The notes: generated by a model not told the origin, from the sequence alone. Shown: positions 12,127-25,620, counted from the first letter of the stretch. The stretch is DNA of 64,000 nt from Stratiolaelaps scimitus (GCA_019614645.1 JABWDB010000006.1:3658001-3722000), one strand, 5' to 3'. Numbers and translations are program-made.

Positions 12127-12510
12127 AGCTGACCCTCAATTGCTTTCCTTCGATGGCAGGCGTCAGAACCGCTTTGTGGCATTGCTTCAATGACCTGCCC
12201 GGAGGAAAAGGAGTCACGCGACGAATTGTAGCTGGATTGACAGTAGTAAGGATTATTCATCGCCCTTTTTCCAGTTATGGATTTACGCTACCTGTCAGTC
12301 ATAGAGAACTTATCTGGGCGTTCTCCAACGGCCCTATGTGAAGGCAGGGCAACGTTACCAATGGCCCAGCAAACCAACCATTTTTGGGTTTTGAACCGAC
12401 GATTTTAAACAAAATGTAGTGCTGCAGTCACTGGTTTTCGAGGCAACCATACCCAATGAGATGCCCATTAGTCCGTCAGGCCACGCCGCCACCTTAGGAT
12501 GTTTAACCAG
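12127..12510 (+). repeat. Interspersed repeat R1, copy 1 (with internal insertion)
   Basis: Aligns by eye with 19745-19985 over its whole length. Shared landmarks in the same order are ATAGCTGA-CCTC, GGCATTGCTT/GTCATTACTT, GACCTG, AGGATTATTCATC/GGGATTATTTATC, CAGTCATAG/TGGTCATAG and TCAGGCCACGC-GCCAC. Relative to copy 2 it holds about 150 extra bases between roughly 12310 and 12470, which contain a tRNA-like SINE. No coding potential is shared between the copies, so this looks like a non-coding repeat or a non-autonomous element. Strand is arbitrary. Confidence 0.6.
12375..12445 (-). repeat. tRNA-like SINE head inserted in R1
   Basis: On the minus strand an A-box-like CCAGTGACTGCAGC (12421-12434) is followed by a B box GGTTCAAAACC (12387-12397). 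The spacing is somewhat short for a tRNA. It lies exactly in the segment missing from the other R1 copy, which supports insertion. Possible degenerate target duplications containing CCAATG stand on both sides. Confidence 0.45.
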
Positions 12511-14600
12511 CCAGACCGCTCCCCAATGTTGACTTTAGTACATTTCCAAGTGTGCCTGGTCTAATTTTCTGACAGCACCTAAGCGTGCCTAAACCTTGCA
12601 TAAAGGCTTCTAGCTAATATGTGCGGCTAATATACAGGTACTATACCATTTAATGGTAAAAGATATATTACTTGAACAATGTCCTTCGCGAAAATGCTCT
12701 CCAATTTCAGATCTGGTGCTGTTACGGAATGTTACTTTATACGCCCCATTCACGGTTAAGGTTGTCCTCAGATTGAGATCATTTTGCATCCTATCTCATA
12801 ATTCTAAGCTACTTCAGCTTCTTTTCTCTATATAGCCTTTCTACCAACAACAATTAGCCTTTTGAAGTTGTGATTTTACAATTCCTCTTTCGTTCAGATG
12901 CAGTCGTTTACCGCTGCATTAAGGTCTCCCGCAGTTACGTTCAATAATCGGTTCTTCCCACTTTTACTGTTACCACTGCCGAGCGGACCGAGGTTAGTGT
13001 GTAGTGGAAAATGCCTTTCCATTCTTCAGGCCCGCCGTCTAGTCAATGAGAATCGAAAACCTTCGATACCGAACCCGTCTCTCATATGAGACGGTATGTA
13101 GCCCACGCCTTACATGTGCCTCTATGCAAAAAGAGACAGTCGACAAATTTGCATCTCACAACGTAACATGAGTTCGCCCCCAGAGAAGATTGCCTTAAAT
13201 ATTTAAACATTGACAACGTAGGTTCAGGGCCGCTTCTTCAACCTCAAGTGTTGATCGGATGAAGGCGGGCCAAGCCATCGTCTTGCTCGTAGGCATGCGA
13301 ACAGGTGACAGTAGCGAACGAAAACAGCGGGGTGTCTGCTGATTGCACAAGGTTTAATGTGAACTCACTCGACGTTATGCTCACAGGGTCTCACGCACCT
13401 TCCTCAACTGAGACGAATTTTTATCCCTTTGCGATGGATGGCAAGCTGGAACTAGTAGGTTATTGGTGTATCCTCACATCGCCAATTTCTCTGTGTCGTT
13501 GCGGCAATGTGGAAGAGATCGACATGTTCCCTTTTTAAGCTTTGTTAGTTCCCCTCGGGCCTTAAATAAGTCCTAGGTATCTCCCGCTCGGGACGCCAGA
13601 CCCAAGGATCCCGACAGCGACGTCGACTAGTTGCTTTCAACGACCTGTTGGCGTATTTCGAATGTTGCGACGTTTAATTACACCGCAACCCAGGTCCAAA
13701 CAGTGAAGCCATGTGATCAGAGGGTAGGCCTCTTGTGTACGTCTGTGAGATCAACGTAATATCAGCAAGGGTGACGTACTGTAAAAAAATGATGTCATTT
13801 ACTCATCTTAAAGCCAGCTGGCAGGTCAATCATAGAGGTCAGCGTATCATGAACACAAAGGACACGATCGAAAATTAACAACACATGTTAAATACAGGCG
13901 AGCAAGACTATAAGGTGTCGTAGTTAATGAAATTAATTATATCCATACGAAAATTTCGTTTACAGTGACGTTGGTAACAAACACACGATATATTCCTGGA
14001 ACGATAATGTTAGTCGAGTTGTTTAAAAAGCTTATTTCTTCCGCCTTGTTCAAATCGATATCGAATTAATGTGATTTTGTATATTGCCCCTAGAAAATAA
14101 ATAAAATTAGTAATGACTTGCTGACACAAGGGAAATCTAGCGTTGTTGAATCATTTATAATAACATTATTAATTACTGCAGCGGCATGATTAATTGACTG
14201 CGTTGAAAAATCACACGGAGCTCGAATGTGGCAGAGACCTATGGTGAACGGGAATTATACAGAGGGTATGCACAATATTTATTTTTATTGTTCCATAATA
14301 GATCTGACGCATGTGAACAACAAATCGTTACGCGTCTCACCAAACATTCGTTTTGTATATATACCAGCGTATACCAATTCGGGTTCGAAATCGGCAGGGC
14401 TCAGAGCGTGTGCGTCCATCATGTTGATTAAGGATTGCGGGGGCTGGAGACCATTCATAGCAGCGGTAGACCTAACGTTCTTTCGAATCGTCGTTCCAGT
14501 GCAGTGAATGTCCGGCGACAATGTCCCTCTTAAAATCTGCATATATAATAGTATGGTACAGCGCAACCAGAGAGGGGTAGCTTTCGCCCGAAGCCTTTAC
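12511..14600. other. No gene recognised
   Basis: Short frames only (12898-13089, 13305-13538, 14226-14507 on +; 14285-14566 on -). None has a motif. The 13.7-14.2 kb part is AT-rich. Confidence 0.4.
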
Positions 14601-15384
14601 AAATGAGTCGAAATGTGGTCTGTATTCGATCAGTGGACGGATCGTCGGTTGGTCGGGGAACCAGCCTCCGCTTGTCGGCTCCCGTTTGTTGGCTCGCCTA
14701 ATGACAGTTCAAGAGGTCCTACATTGACAATCAACCATTTCACTCATCCCTTGACCTATGACTATGCAGGGACTCTCTTTACTCTCGGAGTCTCCCGAAG
14801 TGATACAAGCATCGGACCATCCAAGCGATCCGGTTGTTCTCTTTTGTACCCCTGCCAGTTGTCGCCACTGCCGCCTCTCCCGGTTTGTTCACAACGCCGT
14901 GTCCGTATCATGTGCTGAGCTTTGTCTTCAAGTGCATTTAGGCTTAAGAATACAAATGTCCCGCTGCGAATCTCTCGACCTCGTGATGTGTACGCGACTC
15001 GCTGTCCTTGCCCTGCTCCTTCGACGTCCTCGTAGTTGTTGACAGCGGCTGGGCCTCCTAACTGCTAGTCTTTCGAAATCCAAATACCACCACCGTCGCC
15101 ACCGCCTCGGCCACTGACTCAGCGGGGCCTTCCCTCACTCAGACACTCCGAAAGCCCCTGCAGTCCCGAGCCCCCCCTGGAGTGGTCCCGGCTTTATTTT
15201 TTCCTCACTTTTGCCGCCTCTCTGCCTGCCAACGCAACGAAGCCCTCCTCGAGGGACGAGGCCAGCGTGTGCTCTTCCTTTCAAGAAGGGCACCCATATA
15301 GAAGGAGCCTTATAGAAAGTCTTACCAGAAGAAGTTCCCAAATCCCCACTGCTTCAGTTGCTACTGACGCTATTTGCCGTTACG

Positions 15385-15403
15385 GCTGCTGCTGCTGCTG
15401 CCG
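15385..15403. repeat. (CTG)n microsatellite
   Basis: Six CTG units ending in CTGCCG, in a CTG/GTT-rich context. Confidence 0.85.
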
Positions 15404-15621
15404 TCGTTGCTGTTGATGCTGCTACTCTCTGAACAAGGCGCTCCGTTCCTGCCGCTTCTTGTCAGGCTTTATTTTTCCCTTTAACATTGCGTCGCTTCCT
15501 TCTTCGAATTTAAATTTCGTTTCCAAATTAAATGGTGATTCGGTCGCCGCCTGTTCAAGGTCTCAAGCGGAACGCAACCCGAGGCACACCCGAAGAGAAC
15601 GCAGGGCCGTGATAGGGCGAA

Positions 15622-15690
15622 AGAGAGAGAGAGAGAGAGAGGTACGAGTGAAAGATCACAGAGAGAGACATGGAGAGAGAGACAGAGAGA
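15622..15690. repeat. (GA)n tract, interrupted
   Basis: About ten GA units at 15622-15642, then further AGAGAGA blocks to 15690. Confidence 0.85.
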
Positions 15691-16000
15691 CGGCTTCTCC
15701 ATTGGCTCCGGGATGGGCAACTTGATTTGACTCTGCTCATCCGTGAATTTCGTTGGACTAGCACTGGTGACTAAGGCATAACGAACAGCCCGCCTGCTGC
15801 TACAGTATAAGCCGGTCCGGCAACTTGAACTTGATCGACAGGGACAGGCGCACCGGAGTCTGAAGAGCTCACACGGGGCCGGGTGGCGTGAACGGTCGTG
15901 ACAGTGGTGGTGGTGGTGATAAGGGTGGCGCTAGTTGCGGTGCAAACGAATCTTTTTCTGGCTTCGTGCTCCGTCCGTCACGCGGTCATCTCTGCCGAAA

Positions 16001-18900
16001 TTGCCGCCTAGTGGTAGTAGTTTTTGGTTTTAGCTGCTGCTTTTCTATTTCAATTTGTAGATGACTCAACAAACTAGCTGGTCCTTTGTTCCGTCCTTCC
16101 GACAGCGAGCTGTGGAATCGTGAATCGTAGCTGGGCAGCTTAACCAGTGCAAATTTATGGTGGCAACTATTCGAGCAAGCGAAGAGGTTAAAAAGTGATT
16201 TCACCCGCACTTGCTCGTGAGGGAAGATAGCGAATGAAGGTGTGCCAATTATTTGTATGAGCATTCTCTGACCAACGTATGTATAGGCCTTGTAAGACCC
16301 TGCGGACTTATCCCAGTTGAGACACATTGACATAGCAACGGGAGATAGAAAAACATTTTACGACTTCACATCCCACGGATCTCTTTGAGTGCTCTGTGCT
16401 TAGCGGAGCGTATACATGTCAACAGGTGACATCGGAAGAGTCCAATACAAGCTTGCATTAATTTTGCGTTCACAGTACGAATGACAACAACTACCAAGAA
16501 AGCTTATCAAGTAATATTATCAAAAAAGCACATTTGACGGTGAGTTATTGTGCTTGACAATCAAGAATCGTATTAGAACAGGGCCTAAAACAAGATGAGC
16601 CGGTTGAATGCGAGACACAGATATCAAATGAATTAGCTCATAACTGCAGAATATTAATATTAGTATTGCTCAATCTTCGCTATATGGCAGAAGCTTTTTT
16701 TGTACCCTAGAAGATACAGTTGCATTTTAAATGAATTCAGTTCATCTGAATAGCCCTGGTAGTAAACATCCGTGCAAGACAAGGATTACCTGTGCAAAAA
16801 AAAATAATCCGAATTCCGCAAGATTGCTTACATTCAATTCAGTTGAATTGATTTCTGAATTGACATTCCATTATAGAATTGATGCATTGATTAATAGCAG
16901 GATTATTAGACTGAATAAACAAGTTGTAAAAAAAGGAGGGGTACAGACAGGCTGTTCGCCCCCTGTGATGCATTTCGTATTTCTGTACAAACGTTGAATT
17001 TAATAAGCGAAGGATATATTCAATGATAATAATCACAACAACACCAGAAGAATATAACCGTCGAGAAATGCGATCTGCATATAGGAGGGTGAGCTTTTCT
17101 CGATGAATGCGATACTAATTAGTGCACATAGAGCAGCGCTTCAAAGATATGCGTAATGAATATTCATAGTTATGAGGCCTGTTTTGTTCAATATGTGTCC
17201 TTACGCTGTGACCTACTCTCAGCAAACACCGAACAGATCAGGCAGCAAAGGACGTGGAAGAAGTAGCAATTTGTTTATTACTAAACGAGAGAATGTATGT
17301 AGTTCAGTTAATTACAAAAAAAGCAAATTTCAACTCCAATCAAAAACTTGAAGTGGCTACACCGAGGCCATTCTGGTCGTACTGACCAGCAACTGCATCT
17401 ATTTTTTTTTTGCAATTATAAAAACGTTCACTTCTTTGCCCTTCAACATCATCGAGGGGCACTGGTGATACGACCTTATTCGATAGATCCGTGGGCAGTC
17501 GGATGTATTTATTGAAGTTGTTTGTTGTTCTTTTGGCTGTATCACTGCAGCGTTGTGGACGAACAACTTAACAATTTTGAAGGAGATATTATTATCGACG
17601 AAAGAATGAATGTACGCCTATTGCAAGCGCGACTATTCACCGAGTGTAGGGTAGGAACAAATGCGTAGCCCCTGCCAAAATTACCAACTATCTAATGAGC
17701 GCTAACGAGAACAAGGGGAGCAATCACTCCTTTCCATTTGTCCCTCTATTTGAGTCAGATCTTAGGCATCTGTCATGCAGGCTAAGTGTAGCGTTCCGTC
17801 AACGACATCCGAGCACTGAGAGACGCCCATGTTTGCAGCTATTATATTTGCTACAAGCGGCAACAAATGCATTTCCGACCTCGCATCGTAAGACAGAGAA
17901 TGCTGCCACGCGCACAGACTTATGATCCATCCGCAGACCTCGCGAGTTGACAGCAAGGGAACAAGAGCAGTAAATCAGATAATCATATTTACGAACGTGG
18001 TCCGCGTCATATGTGGCGCACATCATTGCGCTGCCCAGCTGTTGCAGCTAGTGTTGCCCCGTTGCCCGTTTCATCACTGATAACTAATCATATGGGACAG
18101 CGGGTATTCTTGGGAGTCGAGGTATTTATGTGTGGATACGGTTGTGTTTATCCTGGATGATGGATCAGGGGGGTTGGGTTTGAGCTGGCGAGGGGTGTTT
18201 CTTCGAATTAAGCCTGTGCTTAGGGAGAACATAGGTTCTTCCAGCTATAGGGTATTGTCTAGAGGTCCGGTCTCAATAGACAGGACTGAAGGCACTTGAA
18301 GAGCCATCTAGAGCTGTCTAATCAACAGGTCATAGTAGTGTATAAGAATAGATGCGGCTAAAGAATGTACGGTTTAGCGAGTCGCGCTTTCGAAGTGGCA
18401 TTAAAGTCGTATTGAAAAGTTTGACAGTTATTCTAGAGAACCATTCGTCGACACTAACTTACCATAAGGTCCTTTAGAAGGTTAATAAAATGACCATCTA
18501 AAAAGTGTAGGACTTACAAGTGGTACAAGTTGGAGATTTTAAATTTCGTATTTGGCCCAACTTTATTTTGCACTTGGGCCTCGGGAAAAATGCTATTATC
18601 ACATATTGTTCGACAAAGGCAAGCTGTTCGGTGTGTGGGCTGCTCGCCAAATGAGTTGGTTCAGGTTGGCCAGCAGACTGATACCAACCCCCCTGGTCCT
18701 AGGGGTGTACCAGGTACTGCTCAATTAGAAATACTTCGATGACAATATTAGCTGGCAATTACACTTTTGACTCTCTGTGTTCCCATTGCTCCTTGGGGTG
18801 AATGATCAGTGCTGCAAAGTTCTCGGCGTTTCTCTCATCGGTGGGCCGTTAAGAGGCACTTAACCATTTATTCGTTGGCTAGACGGCTAGCTTTGAGTGG
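16001..18900. other. No gene recognised
   Basis: Mixed to AT-rich. The frame at 15986-16333 (-, 115 codons) and frames at 17695-18026 on both strands have no motif. Homopolymer A and T runs occur at about 16799 and 17402. Confidence 0.4.
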
Positions 18901-18990
18901 TTAAGTATGCTGTGATGGACATTGCTTCCCCGTCCGTATCACAGCGCAAGCCTGGAGGGGAGAAGGCACGTTCCGATGCGGCGCAGGTAC

Positions 18991-19008
18991 TTTCGGAAAG
19001 TTCCGAAA
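18991..19008. other. Inverted repeat with paired TTCNGAA sites
   Basis: TTTCGGAA-AG-TTCCGAAA is an 8-bp perfect inverted repeat with a 2-base centre, made of two TTCNGAA half-sites. It could bind a dimeric factor. No gene nearby supports a function. Confidence 0.3.
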
Positions 19009-19744
19009 CCTCAGTGAGAAGGACCGCGGATATTGGTGGTCCCAGACTTTTGAAAATAGCATACTTCATTACAGTACAGTAAAAGGCACTCGACCGGTAG
19101 ACTGGTCTCGGAGTCTTATATAAGAGTAACTTTAATGCATTCGATTTCATCTCTCCATAGTGGGTAGCACTAAAACCGTTGTGGACGCCTCTTCCGAAAC
19201 AAGGGAACGCCAAGATTCATGATGGCGGTGCTTAACTTACGTCACTATTGGCTTGGGCCAGTTTTATCGCTGCCCTTTTTCGGATTGTACATACGTAGTC
19301 TACCATTGGGTTCTGTGTAACAGTACGTCCGAATGGAAGTGGCCTCAGGGGGTAACGATAACCCGTGGACGAAGTACAGTTCGGTCGGGAACGTTGTCTA
19401 GGTTGTCGTATTGGAGGGGGAGTTACAGCCGGGTTGCCTCAAAGGAGAGTCGTGGTGTACTCCAACATGGTACTGATGTAGTTACAGGAGGGTCTTCGTC
19501 ATATGTCCGCAGAACTCCGCTCATTATGGCAGTAGGTGCGCTTGGAGCAGCAGTTGCCGACGTACACGTAGTAGGGCGGGTCTTACAGAAGTAGAAACAG
19601 CAGCAGCGACGGTGTTTTAGCGTCCTCGCCTCACTGATTCACCCGGTTCGATAGCGACTCAATTCTGTGTTCGATATCTCCGGTACGTCCTCACGGGTGA
19701 TCAGTGATTGTGCTATCGGTTGCCCTACGAAAAACACGTTCTTT
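19009..19744. other. No gene recognised
   Basis: A + strand frame (19253-19594, 113 codons) and a - strand frame (18887-19213) overlap here. Neither shows a family motif or a good splice border. Confidence 0.35.
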
Positions 19745-19985
19745 ATAGCTGATCCTCTGTAACCTGTGTTCCGTCTATGAGAGGCCTTGGTACCGCTCTG
19801 TGTCATTACTTGAAGGACCTGTTAGGAGAAGGGGCTTATGCGAGCAATTACTGTGTTGGCCAGGAGTAGGGATTATTTATCACTTTTCTTTACTTTGTTC
19901 TGGCCTTATCCGTTCGATTGGTCATAGCTGAGCCTCAGGCCACGCTGCCACTTAGCCTATGGGCTAGAAACTGCTCGTTGTTCGA
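19745..19985 (+). repeat. Interspersed repeat R1, copy 2
   Basis: Uninterrupted copy of the repeat at 12127-12510. The shared landmarks run from TATAGCTGATCCTC to TCAGGCCACGCTGCCAC. It lacks the roughly 150-base insert of copy 1, so it probably shows the ancestral form. Confidence 0.6.
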
Positions 19986-20197
19986 CGATAAGACGATATA
20001 ATGTATTGAACGCTGTCAGATTACAAGATTTTTCCATTCGCCTCTGACACGTGACCCAAACACAAAGTTGTTGTTTGTGAACAATAGAGGAGAAAGAAAA
20101 TTACACTAGACCCGTCACATAAGGTACGGAGACCACATAGAGAATACCAGTGAAAGATACATCCTTGTTCAAAGCCCATTTGTTCATACCAGTAAAT

Positions 20198-20226
20198 ATT
20201 ATATATACATATATATATATATATAT
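20198..20226. repeat. (AT)n microsatellite
   Basis: TA/AT alternation with one ACAT interruption. Confidence 0.85.
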
Positions 20227-20675
20227 GGATGATCGGGAGTCACAAAGACACGCTACACGCTGGATCAGTGATACATTGAGCCATCTCAATTTAAATGTGT
20301 CGGCTCATTGATATAATAGAAAACTCTTCCTTTCAAATAAAAGCTAGAGGTCGAGTTACGTCTAATGTGCAGATTAACCTCAATTTAGACAATGTCGGTC
20401 AAACAAGCAATAGGGAGGCGAAAGCGTTTAAAAAATAAACCGGTGTGTAAAGATTTTTGTTCTCCTCTTCCATTGGTCGCTCCAGAGCACCATCGCGACC
20501 CGAGCACCCTGCAGCAGTTTCACTCTGAGTGCAGAGTAACATAGCTCACCTCGATCGGTCACAGCTGGCGAATCAAGGCAACCCCTCTTTATACGGTTCG
20601 TGCCTCATGAGTTGACGTCTATTTCGGCTGCCAGCCTCATCGATTCGCTGAGCTGAAACCACGATAGCGTTTCGG

Positions 20676-20711
20676 AGCCTAAGAGGAAGCCTAAGGGAGC
20701 CTAAGAGGGAG
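20676..20711 (+). repeat. 11-base tandem repeat, three units
   Basis: Three near-identical units of the form GAGCCTAAGAG / GAAGCCTAAGG / GAGCCTAAGAG. Confidence 0.75.
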
Positions 20712-22324
20712 AAAACCGTTACTGCTCAGTGTTTTCAATTCGTTGAGAGTAGTAACGCCTACTATTCACCCTATTCTAACAGAGGGTAAGGGATGGCCCG
20801 CTTAAATCATATTCGTTTTTGCATTGAGCAATTTTCCTCCTCGGGATAGCTATAATAGTATACTCGTACTGGATCCGCATGGCTGCAATGTGGTGCAGTG
20901 AAATTTTACATGATACCGATACGTCGAGCAAAGGATTTCCCACTTGGGCACAGAAACATTGATTACATCTTTCATTTCGAGCAATACTGTCTTACTTAAG
21001 AATTTCTGCGTCAACGATTGGGACTACGTAACAGGGTGAACTGGATCACGTGGCAAGCACTTCACGTATCATGCAGACTTGTGAGTAACGGCTGGTTTTC
21101 CACAGAAGGCGAATTCAGCTATAAAAATCGCAAAATATGTTTTAGACGTGTGGCTACGAGCTATCGAAATATGGAACGGTGGGCAATGGTGGTATACATT
21201 GAGGTGTTGCGTACGTTATTTTATAACGCTACAGAAAGCAAATGCCTATAAAATACATTCATGCCTCTCTCTATAGTATCAACACTTAGGAGATGAACGC
21301 ACATGCAAGTTTCTGGCCGAACCTCCAGCGCGTTGAGTTTCCGAGAATAAGCAGTCGCGCCTTGGGATCAAAAATAAGGAGCCACAGCGGTCTCAATGTC
21401 GTCCTTGAATAAATAACTTTCAAAAATAATGCCCCTAGGGATGTTGAATTAGAAGGCAGTTATCGATGACCAGTGCTCTTTGTCATAGGGTATTCGTCCG
21501 CAGATATTTAGGCTCAACTTGGTTAATTCGGTCTCAATAACGAGGAAGGTACATCTTGGCCATCCCTGGCTTCTTCTCTCAAACCAAAGTTTTGTGACAT
21601 ATCAGAATGCCAACATAGTTAGCTAGTGTTATCTCTGTATTTCCGACATAACACCGATCTTTATCACAACGCGTGCCTCGCGAAGCTATAGCCACAAACC
21701 TCCCGGTCGATTCCGGTGGCGCCGCCAAGAGCTAGCTTTTATCGCTTGGGTTCGAGTAGCTATACCGGTGGAAGTCATATATAATAGAATCCAGCTCGCA
21801 TCGACGATTATTAATCCGCACCAAAAATTGGGTCGTATGTTTCGTTAGGCCCCTTTTCAGCCTTGTCTTAGTCAAAACCTCTTCTTAAAACCCCGTTTCG
21901 TAGACCACAAACCTATTTCTAACCTCATGTCGCGGAGCACCTACATAGGTCCGCACCTTAAGCTCTAAGAAACAGAGGAAACACTGTTCGCCAACTATAT
22001 TTGCCAACAAGAAATGCCATATGGGCTGCCGTCCCCTTTATCAAAGGGAAGATATAAGCACTCGGAAAACGCAATCAACTAAGTGTTCATACGATAATCA
22101 AGAACCTCAAAGCGATCTCACTTAGACATCCATGTTCACTCTGGAGAGCCAGCTGTGCTACCAAAGTATCCGTCCAGCTGTTTTTTTTTGATAAGCAAAC
22201 GTGAATTGAGCGAGAACCGACCATTCACATGAGCACCTGCAATGAACCCATTCTACAAACATGTTTCGCGTAGCTCATACGTCAGGGAGTTGTGACGGAA
22301 ATGGGTACTACTATTAGTTATACT

Positions 22325-22350
22325 ATTATATATATATATATATATATATG
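22325..22350. repeat. (TA)n microsatellite
   Basis: About twelve uninterrupted TA units. Confidence 0.9.
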
Positions 22351-24381
22351 GCTTATACATGACATGTTTCATTCGTCTACACGTGCGTTCCACTTACAAT
22401 CAAGGACAATTTGCTGCTGATGCACCGACCAGTTCTCAGACACACACGACGAGAGCGAGCTCCCAGAGATTCTCAATGAACATCCATTGAATTCGTGGGC
22501 TAATGCTGCCAGGGATTCATTCGGCTTGCGATATCGCTGGCGATGCCACGTTGCGGATCTTCACAAAAAATCTATGCTGACAGACTCAGATAATAGACAT
22601 ATGACGACTTCACCAAGAATAGACAGGTTAGATATTCTATGTCATAAATTCATATAAAGAGTCTTCCTCAGACGAGACCCATAGCTCGTTACAACGATAG
22701 ATGATGCGGCTGTCAGTCGAGTACCTCACTTCCACAGACGTGGTGGGACAGGGCCTGCGACCGGGCGTTCGCTGAGTCGAGCAGAACGAAGCGGTGGTTG
22801 CAGTTTCGTTATTCTGTGGATGTCACAATCAGCCTCGAGACCTTTTGACCGTTAGCATCTCGTCAAAAGCAACCAAACGAACGTAACCGAATGTCGAAAC
22901 CGTAGTAACTTATACCACGTTCAAGAGCCGCCGAATCACGAGGAGCGTAGTGGCTATGATCCATAAAGTGAAGAGATAAGAATCATGTCGCAACCAGCCT
23001 GCAAACCTTCTATTCGCATTTGTGCCTAAGTCCAAATAGACACAATCGATACACGCGATACGATCATATTCAAAGGTATATTCAGTACCCTAGTGGTGAG
23101 CGTATCGCATGTAGCTGTTATTCCCTAGTGTCATATGTTAAAGCTGGTTCTGTGAATATCACACATATGACCGAGGATCAGATGTTTCCCATCAGCTGAG
23201 CACGTTTGGTGATTAGCCTTTCAGTGGGGCAACTCATGGAGATCGCTTAGTGTACTATAACAGAAGAAATGTTCCTGACGATATCATAAAGGAACAACGA
23301 TAGGTTACATAAAAAAATATTAGCTAGGATAATATCGTTTTATCTGCATTATCGAACACATTCTTGGTATACAAGGAAGGCTCGAACTGCGTCACTAATT
23401 ATTCGATATATTAAAATACGCAATAAATAAATTATCAATAGGAAAACTGCCGTTACCAGTATTGCAATGATGGTTGATTTACTATTTATAGAGTAACGAA
23501 CACCCCGGCTGCAGCTAAGTCGAGTTGTAGGATTTGTTTATTGTCGATTGACGCAGAAAATTTCCGACCATGGTAGAAATAATTGATTAGGTGTCTAATT
23601 GCTTAATAGCGATGGTCCACAATGTGATTAATGATTACGAACCTGTTTTTGACAGAGTCCACCGCATTGAATATCCACAGCTCTGACCAGGTCGCCGGCC
23701 CAAGTCGATATGCCGTTTAATTTCACATGAACTCACTGCTCGAGGCGTCTCTAGCATTTTAGCGAAATGGCTTCGCTCAGGTCATTCATTTTGTAGCGTT
23801 CTCAGCAAAAATGCGTTGTCTTTGATGAGGGCAATGTGGATTTTTTAGGCTCTCACGCCTTACGTGTAATCTATCCCAATGAGATGTATTGAAGAACGCA
23901 CCCCCCTTGTCGTTGGAGTGGGAATAGGTCGGTCCCTGAGTGCGGTGTTTCTTGAATCAAGATAACAGTGTCCGTAGTTTGGTAACCTAATTTTCGCTCA
24001 ATAGGACCAACTGAAACGAGATGTTCAGTAACTCAATCGTTCTCGAGGTGATAGGCAGTAGCCGACCTTCGACCCGGGAAAAATGTTCTAGGCCAATAAG
24101 GCCCAGGTGGCAAGGTTAAAGAAGGTGTCCTCAACCTATTTTTATTTTCTCTGCGTGACCGCGATTATTGTATATATTAAAACACACAATAAATATTCTC
24201 CTCTCGTTATCTCATGTGAGTTCAACAATTTGAATAATATTATATTTGATATAACAATTGAAATATTTATCTATAGTAAATAATTAGAACATATCGCTTC
24301 GACTTTGGAAGAGCAATATTTAATATAGTCAAGATTCTCAGACAAGAATTCGAGCAACAATGTATATGAATGTGGTTAACG

Positions 24382-24405
24382 AAAAAAAAAATATATATAT
24401 ATATA
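24382..24405. repeat. A-run joined to (AT)n
   Basis: Ten A residues followed by about seven AT units; such A-plus-simple-repeat ends are often old retroposon tails. Confidence 0.75.
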
Positions 24406-24786
24406 CACGCAACACATGCATATCTATAGCATGCCATATTCTAGCATAGTGAACTCAAGTACACATACGAAATCGAACTCTTAGCTCTCTTTCAAATTAC
24501 CACCTGAAATTATTAACCAACAAAATTCTATCCAACCTAACATGACAGCCAATCCATTGTTCGTTGTGGTATGCGGTAAACTAATTGCAATGGGTTCAGA
24601 TCATAATTTAAATAGAACTAGGAATTAATTCGACTCCAGCTGTTCTTCCTCAGGTGCGGGCGGACGCCCTGTTCCAGGCCTGTTGTTCTTTGTGCAACCG
24701 CTATAGTATGCAAGCTTTTTATAAACAGTAATTACAAGTTCCAATTAAAGTCTAGATGTAGATTTCATCTCTGCGTTATTCCTGTC

Positions 24787-24806
24787 CTCGAGTAGTTGTA
24801 CTCGAG
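24787..24806. other. Hairpin, 8-bp stem
   Basis: CTCGAGTA-GTTG-TACTCGAG is a perfect 8-bp stem with a 4-base loop. Confidence 0.5.
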
Positions 24807-25596
24807 TGAATGTTACAAAGTCACGATGTGGGAACCGCCTCCGGATACGATCATGTGAAACACGCCAAACAGTTACGCCCTTAGCTGACACTGCCCCATT
24901 CCTCGTATATGATCGTACCCGTAGCGTATGTTCCCCTCGCACTCTGAGGGCTCGTCCTTGATATAACTTGCTACGGTAACGGTGACTACTGCCCGGCGTC
25001 TGTCGTTCTTCAGGGGCCCGCTGTTTTCGGTGTCCTTCCAGGACAGCCGGCGGCGAGTTTCGTCTTCCGTGGAACATTGTCTCTCTAACAAGAACCGCTG
25101 GAACAAGCATAATACCTCCTCGTCGTTCCGGCTAGCCGCGTGGTTCAGAGTTCTGTGTTTCACAGTGATGATCCTTTGGCCAATCCATTAAAAAGTTTCG
25201 CTGGACGTAACCACCCCTTGGCTCGCCGGAGATCACGAACATTCGTTGCTGCAGCGATATTATTATTTTCTACTATTTCCCTGCCTCGGTATTTGTTGAA
25301 GTTTTGACGTTGAAAGTTTTCCCTTTGTTTCGTTTCATCTATTTTAGCTATTTCAGCTACGTGCTAATTATTCGTGGAATATGAATGTAAATCAGTCAGA
25401 ACACTAGATTCGCTTGTTCTTATGATAAGGGAGAGCGCCAATGGTCGAAAGGCGGCCTGTATTGCTATTATAGCGGGATCATTAAATATGCATTTATTCT
25501 GCTGTTACTTCAAACATTTCTATGCCGATTTGTATTATATGAATATTCGTACGTTGCGGTATATTTTCCAACAAGTGAAATCTATATATTCTCCAC

Positions 25597-25620
25597 TATA
25601 TATATATGTATATATATATA
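25597..25620. repeat. (TA)n microsatellite, one G interruption
   Basis: TATATATATATG followed by TATATATATATA. Confidence 0.85.

Larger units (their letters stand above)
14601..16000. other. GC-rich island with GA, CTG and GTG tracts, promoter/5'-UTR-like
   Basis: CpG- and pyrimidine-rich segment with a CTG run (15385-15403), a long GA-rich stretch (15622-15690) and a GTG run (about 15902-15917). GA tracts are binding sites for GAGA-type factors at arthropod promoters, so a promoter or 5' leader of an unseen gene is plausible; that is inference. The frames here (14613-14918, 14758-15042, 15459-15725 on +) translate to low-complexity or unrecognised protein and are not called. Confidence 0.4.

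Noticed and set aside
15459..15725. Arg/Glu-rich protein
   Set aside because: The charged part is a translation of the GA microsatellite.
18991..19008. Heat-shock element
   Set aside because: TTC and GAA half-sites are spaced 4 and 5 bases, not the regular 5 required.
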